Shown piece after piece: positions 1-6,127 of a stretch of DNA of 10,271 nt. Source of the stretch: Burkholderiales bacterium. GTDB lineage: Bacteria > Pseudomonadota > Gammaproteobacteria > Burkholderiales > SG8-39. A program made the translations under genes and the position numbers. The DNA lies in assembly GCA_027457185.1 (NCBI GenBank), contig DAIDTN010000019.1, positions 1 to 10,271 of the forward strand, given 5' to 3'. How positions within the stretch are numbered: position 1 is the stretch's first letter; every line of letters starts with the position of its first letter. Below the pieces are notes generated by a model that worked only from the letters and a program-made list of their open reading frames with translations, searched no databases and was not told the origin of the DNA.

Positions 1-36
1 CGGTCAGGGAACGGCACTTCGGCGGCGGCAGGCGTG

Positions 37-64
37 GCGGGTCCCGCATCCGGCCCGGCCGGAT
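37..64 (-). other. two adjacent GC-rich perfect dyads just past the HD-GYP stop codon
   Basis: Two inverted repeats lie side by side. One is the 11-bp palindrome GCGGGTCCCGC at 37-47. The other is the 17-bp dyad ATCCGGCCCGGCCGGAT at 48-64, with 8-bp arms around a single C. They begin 9 bases beyond the stop codon of the HD-GYP gene in its direction of transcription. The larger one could fold in RNA as a 7-bp stem with a 3-base loop. No T-run follows on the minus strand, so this is not a canonical intrinsic terminator. A transcript-end or stabilising structure is the likeliest role, but this is inference. The remainder of 1-73 shows no gene. Confidence 0.35.
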
Positions 65-73
65 CGCCACGAC

Positions 74-1273
74 TCAAAGGAACAGTTCCTTCGGATCGTC
101 CTTGATCGCATCGTACTCGAGCGTGCGGCGAATCCGGTATATTTCGTCCGGCGTGGCCTTGGGTTCCTTTGCCAGGTCGAGCATGGTGTAAGGCCGCTTC
201 TCGTACCCTTTCGCATCCTTGACCACCATGACGCGCGGCTGAAGGCGGCGCAACGCGTTTTGGGCAATCACGATTCCGGTTTCCCCGGTGTTCAGTTCGA
301 CCGCGCTGCCGACCGGATACACGCCGACGCATTGAATGAACTGCTCGACCAGGGCGGGTTGGAACAGGCTGCCGCGACCCTTGTAGATGACATTGAGCGC
401 ATTCGACGGCGACATGTGCCTCCCCTGCGGGGGCGGCGCCACCAGAGTGTCAAACGCATCCACGATCGCGGCAATCATCCCGGGAAGTGCAATCGCGACG
501 CCACGCAAACAGCGCGGATAGCCGGAACCGTCGAAATGCTCGTGGTGCAGCGAGGCAAGTCCGGGCAGTTCGTTGGGCAAACCCGGAGTCTTGGTCAGAA
601 TCTCGACCGAGTGATCGACATGCGTCTGGTATAAGGCCATCTCTTCCGCGCTGAGGGGTTCCCGCTTTTCCAGAAGCGCGGTCGGCAGCTTGAGCTTGCC
701 CGCGTCCCGCAGCAAACCGAGCAGTCCGAGCTGCTCGATGCTCTCCCGCGGCAACTGCAGAAAGCGGCCGAAGATGCTCATCGTAACCGATACGTGAACG
801 GCCCGGCTGAAAGATTCGCCGCTCTTCTCCTGCATTTGCACCAGCAGTGTCGCCGCGTCCGGGTTGCGCACCACGCTTTCGGTTATATCCGACGCCGCCT
901 GACGTACTTTTGCGCCGTCAACGGTGCCCCCAACCTGCACGTCGTGGCTGATTTGCCTGAGCACGTTGGTCGTGTCCGCAATGGCGCTGCGCGCCCGCGG
1001 CAATTCCGCATCGAGGGTCGCGCTGTCCTTGTAGACCGTGGTACCGCGGATGGTGGCCGCCGACGCCCCGGCATGCACCCCCGCCTCCGACAGATCCTCC
1101 TTTTCCGGATCGACGTATACCAGACTGCAATACTTCTTGATCACGTCGATCTGCTTCTCGCTTCTCAGGATGAAACCCTGAAACACGAACGGGGTTTCCG
1201 TCCACGGCCGGTCGAGCTTCGACACGTACATGCCCAGTTTCAGTTCGCCGACGGGAATTTCTTTCAGTTCCAT
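74..1273 (-). CDS. DUF3391 / HD-GYP domain protein with an altered HD dyad (probable cyclic-di-GMP phosphodiesterase or degenerate receptor)
   Basis: This is a 399-aa cytoplasmic protein. Residues 1 to about 125 resemble the DUF3391 domain that precedes many proteobacterial HD-GYP domains (start MELKEIPVGELKLGMYV). The HD-GYP domain covers about 150-320 and ends in an extra C-terminal tail to 399. HD-GYP proteins hydrolyse cyclic-di-GMP using a di- or tri-metal centre. The signature HHEHFDGSGYP (243-253) is intact, as are H160, H218 and D272, which align by eye with other metal ligands. The HD dyad itself reads LLRDAGK: R189-D190, codon CGG, where the family has His-Asp. The usual R-x-Y segment after the DxFDAL-like motif is also divergent. 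The start at 1273 is chosen because DUF3391 begins there. The frame stays open upstream to 1420 but only as antisense of the cyclase tail. The ATG follows the cyclase stop by one base, with only weak ribosome-binding sequence, so translational coupling is likely. The family is secure; catalytic activity is uncertain. Confidence 0.9.
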   Translation of the reverse strand: MELKEIPVGELKLGMYVSKLDRPWTETPFVFQGFILRSEKQIDVIKKYCSLVYVDPEKEDLSEAGVHAGASAATIRGTTVYKDSATLDAELPRARSAIADTTNVLRQISHDVQVGGTVDGAKVRQAASDITESVVRNPDAATLLVQMQEKSGESFSRAVHVSVTMSIFGRFLQLPRESIEQLGLLGLLRDAGKLKLPTALLEKREPLSAEEMALYQTHVDHSVEILTKTPGLPNELPGLASLHHEHFDGSGYPRCLRGVAIALPGMIAAIVDAFDTLVAPPPQGRHMSPSNALNVIYKGRGSLFQPALVEQFIQCVGVYPVGSAVELNTGETGIVIAQNALRRLQPRVMVVKDAKGYEKRPYTMLDLAKEPKATPDEIYRIRRTLEYDAIKDDPKELFL

Positions 1274-1274
1274 A

Positions 1275-3638
1275 TCAATATGTGCTCTGTACTGTCCATA
1301 CGCCGTCCCAGTCGGCGGCAGGCGGCGCGGCGTCGAAGACACCGCAGCGCTCCAGATAGATCCGCGACGGTCGGTCATTGGGATTTGCGGCGAGCGCCTC
1401 GCGAAAGCAGCGCGCCGCATCCTTCCATTCGCGCCGGCGATAACGCGACAAGCCCTCGCTGAACTGCGCCACTGCAGCTTCCCGGTGCGGAAAGGAGTCC
1501 TCGTCGTGGTGTCCGATCACCTCATAGATGGCAACCGGCGTCTCCATGCCGCGCACCCGGATCAGGTCGATTTCGCGCACCGGGATCCGCTCCGTCATGC
1601 GCGCGTATGTCTGACTGCAGATCAGGATTGAGGTGCCATAGAACTTGTTGGCGTCCTCCAGCCGGTGGGCGATATTCACGCGGTTGCCGATCACGGTGTA
1701 TTCCAGGCGTTTGGGCGAGCCGATGTTGCCCGCCACCACCTGGCCGGTGCTGATGCCCACGCCGATCCGGATCGGATCGCGCCCGCGCGCGGCCAGCCGG
1801 GCATTCAACTCGCGCAGGCCCACCATCATTTTGTTGCCCACGGTCACCGCGTTGTCCGGGTCGTCCGCCTTTTGCAGCACCGAACCGAACACCGCCATGA
1901 TCATGTCGCCCATGTACTTGTCGAGCACACCGTGGTGCGCGAAAACGATATCCACCATGTCGGTGAAGTATTCATTGAGCAAAGCCACCGTTTCCTGGGC
2001 ACCGAGTCGCTCCGAGATGGAAGTGAAGCCGCGAATGTCCGAAAACAGCACGCTAACCTCGCGGCTGATGCCGCCGAGCACGGCATCGCCGCTTTCAAGC
2101 AGCTGATCCATCACCGCTTTGCTCATATAGCGCGATAGCGTGCTGCGCAGGCGCTTCTCGCGCGTGATGTCTTCCATCATCAGCATATAGCCGATCGGTT
2201 CGTCGCTGATGCTCACGAGCGGCACCGTCGTCAGATCGATCGAAACCGCTTCCGCACCGTCGACGAAAAGGTCAGTATCCATCGTAATGTCGGTTTCGCC
2301 TGCGGCGCGCACCTTGTCCAGACTCCCGGCCACCCAGGCATTGCGGCCGCCGAAAAGCTCCCCCAGCGCACGTCCTATGAGTTCGTGCTCCTTGCGCCGA
2401 AGGATGCGCATCGCCGCATCGTTGACCTTGCGCAGGACGCCGTCGACATCGAGCGTGAGTACGGCATTGCTCATGCTGCGCAGGATTGATTCGTTGTAAT
2501 TGCGCTCGGCACTGACTTCCTCGAACAGCTGCGCGTTCTGAATCGACACGGCGGCTTCGGCGCAAAACGCATGCAACCTGCGTTCGTCGGCCGCGTCGAA
2601 CGCGCCGAATTTGCGGTTGAGTATCTGCATTACGCCGATCACGCGCGCGCCCCGGGCAACGATGGGCATGCACAGCATGTTGCGGGTGTGAAACCCGGTG
2701 CGCCGGTCGAATTCCTTCTGAAAACGCGCGTCCCCGTAGGCGTCGGGGATATTGATGACCTTGCCCGAGGTGAAACATTCCCCGGCGATGCCTGCAGTCG
2801 CGGGAAAGCGGATTTCCGCGCTGTCGATGCCGCCCGCGACGTGCGAAAACAATTCGTTGCGCTTGGCGTCGTACAAAAACAGGGTTCCGCGGTCCGAGTC
2901 GAGAAGCTGCGTCGCCACAGCCAGAATCTTGGCAAGCAGCGGTCCGAGACGGATTTCCGAGGCGATCGAGCTGACGACTTCCAGCAGCATTGCCTCTTCG
3001 CGCTGCTGACGCTCGACCTTTTCAAACAGGCGCGCATTCTCGAGCGCGGCGGCGGCCTGCTGCGCCAGACCCTCGAGCAAATGCTGATCCTCGACGTCGA
3101 AGTCCCCGGCATGCTTGTTCAGAACCTGGGTGACGCCGATCACCTCCCGGCTCTTGTTGCGGATCGGAACGCACAGAATATTTCTGGTGCGATAACCGGT
3201 GCGCCGGTCGACGTCCTGGTTAAAGCGTTCATTGTCGTAGGCGTCCGCCGTAATGATTTCCGCCTGTCCACTGGTAAATACTGAACCGGCGATGCCGAGG
3301 TCGCTGGGAAAGCGGATCTCTCCCATCGAATTGCCTTGCATTACGCGCGAGTACAGTTCCTTGGTTTCGGGGTCGTACAAAAACAGGGAGCTGCGATCGG
3401 CGTTCAGCGTGTTGCTCATCATCTCCATCAGGCGCGGGAACAAAACGTCGAGCGACAGGCTGTCGGAAACGCGGTTGGCGATGTCGGCGACTGCCGACGC
3501 GCGGCGCACCAGATCGGCCATGCGCGCGAACAACTGCGCCTTCCCCGCGTCATCAAGTCCGCGCAGCAGCGCTTCGATTTCCGACGGACTAAGGGAGCGC
3601 TCGACGATCGCGCGTGTCGTTTCAGTGCCGATTTGCAT
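1275..3638 (-). CDS. GAF-GAF-PAS class III adenylate cyclase with TPR-like C-terminus
   Basis: This 787-aa protein is predicted to be cytoplasmic, with no membrane segment seen. Domains in order: a short helical N-terminus, GAF1 (about 55-205), GAF2 (about 220-373), PAS (about 383-493), a linker helix, a class III cyclase domain (about 525-700), and a TPR-like helical pair (about 723-760). In the catalytic domain, FSDIRGFTSIS carries the first metal Asp (D534). DKYMGDMIMAVFG carries K574 and the second metal Asp (D578). EYTVIGNRVNIAHRLE carries T648, N655 and R659. The Lys/Thr purine-selecting pair is the one expected for ATP, so cAMP is the likely product. The NKFDE-type motif of cyclic-nucleotide-binding GAF domains is nearly complete in both GAFs: N-K-F-D-Q in GAF1 and N-R-F-D-E in GAF2. 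The layout matches the cyanobacterial CyaB1/CyaB2 cyclases, which are activated by their own product. The frame opens at 3689, but the ATG at 3638 is preferred: it has GGAG 12 bases upstream, and the 17 residues before it look non-coding. It forms an operon with the HD-GYP gene. Confidence 0.9.
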   Translation of the reverse strand: MQIGTETTRAIVERSLSPSEIEALLRGLDDAGKAQLFARMADLVRRASAVADIANRVSDSLSLDVLFPRLMEMMSNTLNADRSSLFLYDPETKELYSRVMQGNSMGEIRFPSDLGIAGSVFTSGQAEIITADAYDNERFNQDVDRRTGYRTRNILCVPIRNKSREVIGVTQVLNKHAGDFDVEDQHLLEGLAQQAAAALENARLFEKVERQQREEAMLLEVVSSIASEIRLGPLLAKILAVATQLLDSDRGTLFLYDAKRNELFSHVAGGIDSAEIRFPATAGIAGECFTSGKVINIPDAYGDARFQKEFDRRTGFHTRNMLCMPIVARGARVIGVMQILNRKFGAFDAADERRLHAFCAEAAVSIQNAQLFEEVSAERNYNESILRSMSNAVLTLDVDGVLRKVNDAAMRILRRKEHELIGRALGELFGGRNAWVAGSLDKVRAAGETDITMDTDLFVDGAEAVSIDLTTVPLVSISDEPIGYMLMMEDITREKRLRSTLSRYMSKAVMDQLLESGDAVLGGISREVSVLFSDIRGFTSISERLGAQETVALLNEYFTDMVDIVFAHHGVLDKYMGDMIMAVFGSVLQKADDPDNAVTVGNKMMVGLRELNARLAARGRDPIRIGVGISTGQVVAGNIGSPKRLEYTVIGNRVNIAHRLEDANKFYGTSILICSQTYARMTERIPVREIDLIRVRGMETPVAIYEVIGHHDEDSFPHREAAVAQFSEGLSRYRRREWKDAARCFREALAANPNDRPSRIYLERCGVFDAAPPAADWDGVWTVQSTY
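2695..3388 (-). repeat. intragenic duplication visible at DNA level between GAF1 and GAF2
   Basis: The two GAF-coding segments of the cyclase keep short identical stretches about 500 bases apart. A 17-mer, GTCGTACAAAAACAGGG on the plus strand, occurs at 2868-2884 and 3372-3388. A 16-mer, CCGGTGCGCCGGTCGA, occurs at 2695-2710 and 3196-3211. In protein, DRRTGYRTRNILCVPI in GAF1 corresponds to DRRTGFHTRNMLCMPI in GAF2. This supports the tandem GAFs arising by internal duplication within this lineage. Confidence 0.7.
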
Positions 3639-3936
3639 AGGGTAGGACTGCTCCGCCCAAATGCCGCGGGCCGGGTCCCCGCAGCGCATTCAACATGGAA
3701 ACTAACCGTCTTCTGTTTATCGGCTTTCGTGCTCACCACGGATCGTTCCGATTCCGGAAACTGCGGAACTGCCCGCCTGCAGCTAGTTTAACGGGTCCGC
3801 GGCCAAAACTGTACTCCAAACGCGCGGCGCCGAACAAGCAGCACAGGGCACCGCAACGGGTGCAATTGCGGGGGCGACCCCGTCGCACTGCCTACGCGCC
3901 TTCGTCCGTGCGCTTGCGGCGGCGACGATCTGCTTA
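3639..3936. other. non-coding interval upstream of the cyclase with several short dyads
   Basis: No convincing gene was found in these 298 bases; the open frames crossing them are low-quality extensions or antisense. GTTCCG (3745-3750) and CGGAAC (3764-3769) form an inverted repeat enclosing the palindrome TTCCGGAA (3752-3759), about 107-131 bases before the cyclase ATG, so an operator is possible. CCGCAA (3851-3856) and TTGCGG (3866-3871) could form a 6-bp stem 66-86 bases past the stop of the outer-membrane gene. GCGGG and CCCGC around 3665-3683 could form another hairpin in the cyclase leader. No clear -35/-10 pair and no intrinsic terminator with a T-run was seen. Confidence 0.4.
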
Positions 3937-4485
3937 TCACCATACGCGCAGCTTTAACTGAACCGCCAAGGCGCCGTCGAAGCGGTTTGCGATGGTGGGA
4001 ATGAGAGTGATATTGGCGCCCAATCGTCTGCCCTCGATAGCCAATAGCGGCAGCGGCGCGACGAACCAGCCGCCGTTGCGGTAGTTCGGATAGCCGTCGA
4101 ACGCACCGACGGCGATGCCGGCGCCTACTTCGAAGCCGGAAAACTGCCAGTGCAGGGGGCGCCACTCATAGCCAGCGTAGTGGGTCCTGGCGCGATTGCT
4201 GTTGATAAAGCTGCCGGCCATCAAAAGGTGATCCCTGGCCAGCATCACTTCGGCGCCGAAGCCGATGTTGTTGTTGCGCAAACCCTTGCTCGTGTCGAAG
4301 TGCTGCGAGTAGATGCCCGGGTTAAGCCAGACCTGTGGCCAGGTCTCCTGCGCCGTCACCGCACCTGCCTGGGCAGCCGCGGCATACAAGACAGTCCCCA
4401 GCAAGGCCGGCGCGCGCAAGCGTTTAGACGATTGACCGGACGGGAACGTCCCGATTGCGCGCCGGGCGTTTGTGCTTGGCTTCAT
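3937..4485 (-). CDS. small predicted outer-membrane beta-barrel protein, function unknown
   Basis: This is a 182-aa protein. It has a basic N-terminal region unusually long for a signal peptide (about 24 residues), then a hydrophobic stretch (about 25-40) and likely signal-peptidase sites after AQA (residue 40) or VTA (residue 45). The mature part is about 140 residues, rich in aromatic and Gly residues in alternating patterns, for example around NNNIGFGAE, HYAGYEWRP and GAGIAVGAF. It ends in an aromatic residue (LKLRVW), as barrel proteins inserted by the BAM machinery usually do. Size and pattern fit an eight-stranded barrel of the general PagP/OmpW kind, but I cannot see PagP catalytic motifs and do not assign an enzyme. 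The ATG at 4485 has AAGGGAG 4 bases upstream, which supports the start. It lies 84 bases after gor on the same strand, so it may be cotranscribed with gor or use its own promoter. Confidence 0.75.
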   Translation of the reverse strand: MKPSTNARRAIGTFPSGQSSKRLRAPALLGTVLYAAAAQAGAVTAQETWPQVWLNPGIYSQHFDTSKGLRNNNIGFGAEVMLARDHLLMAGSFINSNRARTHYAGYEWRPLHWQFSGFEVGAGIAVGAFDGYPNYRNGGWFVAPLPLLAIEGRRLGANITLIPTIANRFDGALAVQLKLRVW

Positions 4486-4514
4486 AGAACTCCCTTTCCC
4501 TATTCTTTTCCGGA

Positions 4515-4520
4515 ATTTTA
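4515..4520 (-). promoter_or_regulatory. candidate -10 element for the outer-membrane gene
   Basis: On the minus strand TAAAAT matches the sigma-70 -10 consensus at five of six positions. It lies about 30 bases before the ATG at 4485. No recognisable -35 hexamer sits at normal spacing; the stem-loop at 4527-4556 occupies that place. This is weak evidence that the gene can be transcribed independently of gor. Confidence 0.25.
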
Positions 4521-4526
4521 CCGGTT

Positions 4527-4556
4527 TTGCCGCGACTTCGCCCTTGATCGCGGCAA
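4527..4556 (-). other. perfect 9-bp stem-loop between gor and the outer-membrane gene
   Basis: On the minus strand TTGCCGCGA and TCGCGGCAA form a perfect 9-bp stem around a 12-base loop, starting 13 bases after the gor stop codon. The bases that follow are AAAACCGG, not a T-run, so strong intrinsic termination is not expected. It could act as an attenuating, processing or stabilising structure between the two genes. Confidence 0.45.
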
Positions 4557-4569
4557 CAAAGGGAAGGCA

Positions 4570-5928
4570 TCAGCCCACCGCCTCGCGCATGGTCACGAAC
4601 TCCTCGGCGATAGTCGGGTGAATGCCGATGGTGGCATCGAACTGGTACTTGGTCGCGCCGCACCGGAGCGCCACGGCGAAACCCTGGATGATCTCGCCGG
4701 CGTCGGGGCCGACCATGTGCACGCCGAGCACGCGCTCGGTGTTTCTGTCCACCACCAGCTTCATCAGCACCTGCTCGCCGCTGCCGGTCAGCTGGTCGCG
4801 CAGCGAACCGAAAGTCGTGCGGTACACGTCGATGTCGCCGACGCGCTCGCGCGCCTTCGTCTCGGACAGACCGACAGTGCCGACGCTGGGATTGCTGAAA
4901 ATCGCGGTCGCAATGCCCTCGTAGTCCAGGCTGCGGTCACCGGATCCGAACAGGTTCTCGGCTACGACCATACCCTCGGCAAGTGCCACCGGCGTCAGCA
5001 GCACGCGGTCGATCACATCACCCACAGCGTAGATCGAGGGTACGCTCGACTGAAACTTCGCGTCGACCACGACGGCGCCGTTGGCCGCCAGCTTCACGCC
5101 GGCATCCGCGAGCCCCAGGCCACGGGTATTGGGGGCGCGGCCGGTCGCGTACATGACGCAATCGGTTTCCAGTACGGAACCGTCCGCGAGCGTCGCTCTC
5201 AGCGCCTGGCCGTGCGCGGCGCGCGCGATGTGCTCGATATTGCTGTGAAAGCGAATGCGCACGCCCTTCCTCTGCATCTCCCCGGCGAGAAAGCCGCCGA
5301 GGTCAGCATCGAACTCTTTCAGCAGGCGCTCGCCGCGATAGACGAGCGTGGTGTCGACGCCGAGCCCATTGAAAATGGAGGCAAATTCGGCCGCGATATA
5401 GCCGCCGCCCACCACCAGCGCGCGCCGTGGCAGTTCGGCCAGATGGAATGCCTCGTTGGAACTGATGGCGAGTTCGGCGCCGGGAACGGGCGGCACCACC
5501 GGCCAGCCGCCGGTGGCGACGAGGATGTAGTGCGCGCTGATGCGGCGACCGGCGCATTCCACGGTGTGCGCATCGACGCCGGTAGCGCGGCCGTCGAGCA
5601 GCGTGACCCCGGCAGCGGCGAGCAACTTCGCATACACCCCGTTCAGGCGCGCGATTTCGCGATCCTTGTTTGCGATCAGGGTGGGCCAATCGAAGGCGGC
5701 AGCCGCTACGTTCCAGCCGTAGCCGGCGGCGTGCGCAATATCCTCGCCGTAGTGCGCCGCATAGGAGAACAGCTTCTTCGGGATGCAGCCGGCGTTGACG
5801 CAGGTTCCACCCAGGTAGCGCTCCTCGGCGGCGGCGACGCGCGCCCCGAGCCGAGCGGCGTAGCGGCTCGCGCGCACGCCGCCCGAGCCGGCGCCGATGG
5901 TAAACAGATCGTAGTCGTATTGCGCCAT
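4570..5928 (-). CDS. gor: glutathione-disulfide reductase (NADPH)
   Basis: This 452-aa cytoplasmic FAD enzyme reduces glutathione disulfide to two glutathione molecules with NADPH. It shows every hallmark at the usual length: FAD-binding GAGSGG (12-17); redox pair C43/C48 in GGTCVNAGCIPKK; NADPH-binding GGGYIAAEF (174-182), followed by R198 and R201, the arginines expected for the 2'-phosphate; second FAD motif YAVGDV (300-305); and the catalytic His-Glu pair H437/E442 in GIHPTIAEEF near the C-terminus. The GGGYIAxEFAxIFxGLG helix looks more like the cyanobacterial/plant/rhizobial branch than the E. coli one. The start at 5928 is chosen because MAQYDYDLFTIGAGSGG is the standard beginning, with AAGG just upstream. 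In-frame ATGs at 5949 and 6042 would add residues not seen in the family. It is divergent from gshA, which strongly supports the glutathione role. Confidence 0.96.
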   Translation of the reverse strand: MAQYDYDLFTIGAGSGGVRASRYAARLGARVAAAEERYLGGTCVNAGCIPKKLFSYAAHYGEDIAHAAGYGWNVAAAAFDWPTLIANKDREIARLNGVYAKLLAAAGVTLLDGRATGVDAHTVECAGRRISAHYILVATGGWPVVPPVPGAELAISSNEAFHLAELPRRALVVGGGYIAAEFASIFNGLGVDTTLVYRGERLLKEFDADLGGFLAGEMQRKGVRIRFHSNIEHIARAAHGQALRATLADGSVLETDCVMYATGRAPNTRGLGLADAGVKLAANGAVVVDAKFQSSVPSIYAVGDVIDRVLLTPVALAEGMVVAENLFGSGDRSLDYEGIATAIFSNPSVGTVGLSETKARERVGDIDVYRTTFGSLRDQLTGSGEQVLMKLVVDRNTERVLGVHMVGPDAGEIIQGFAVALRCGATKYQFDATIGIHPTIAEEFVTMREAVG

Positions 5929-6127
5929 GGCCTTGGTCCCCGGAGGCATCGCCCCCTTGGCAGTTGATGACGGTCCGGCCGATGTCCGCGCCGGCAGCCT
6001 CAATTGTGGCGGTGCATTGCCTTCGCTCCGCGCTTTGTGCATGCATGGTAGCGTAACGGGGCATGATTGACAGCAAACGGCAGCGCGGTTCTGCTACCCT
6101 AGAGGGCTTCGAAATAAAGGAATATGC
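5929..6127. promoter_or_regulatory. shared divergent control region of gor and gshA
   Basis: These 199 bases separate two divergent glutathione genes and should hold both promoters. For gor (minus strand), TACCAT at 6045-6050 and CTGTCA at 6068-6073 are 17 bases apart, matching -10 at 4/6 and -35 at 4/6; this would give a leader of about 110 bases. For gshA (plus strand), an extended -10 TGCTACCCT lies at 6092-6100, about 27 bases before the ATG. A perfect TTGACA is at 6067-6072, but its 22-base distance to TACCCT is too long for a classical pair. The -35-like sites of the two directions overlap. No OxyR-type ATAG/CTAT array was recognised. Confidence 0.4.
6116..6122 (+). promoter_or_regulatory. 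ribosome-binding site of gshA
   Basis: AAAGGAA lies 5 bases before the ATG at 6128. This decides the start in favour of 6128 over the out-of-frame ATG at 6124. Confidence 0.75.

Noticed and set aside
1274..1420. A 49-residue N-terminal extension of the HD-GYP protein
   Set aside because: It overlaps the cyclase tail in another frame and is not part of DUF3391. The ATG at 1273 fits the family start.
3937..4485. Naming the barrel protein PagP (lipid A palmitoyltransferase)
   Set aside because: Size and barrel pattern fit, but I could not see the conserved catalytic His/Asp/Ser context, so only the general fold is claimed.
4150..5967. A 605-codon open frame on the plus strand
   Set aside because: It is antisense to gor and the barrel gene. 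Its protein has no recognisable fold and the opposite strand has clear conserved motifs; long antisense frames are common in GC-rich coding DNA.
6067..6100. TTGACA plus TACCCT as a classical gshA promoter
   Set aside because: The spacer is 22 bases, outside the usual 16-19, so the pair is not claimed as one promoter. The extended -10 alone is kept as a candidate.
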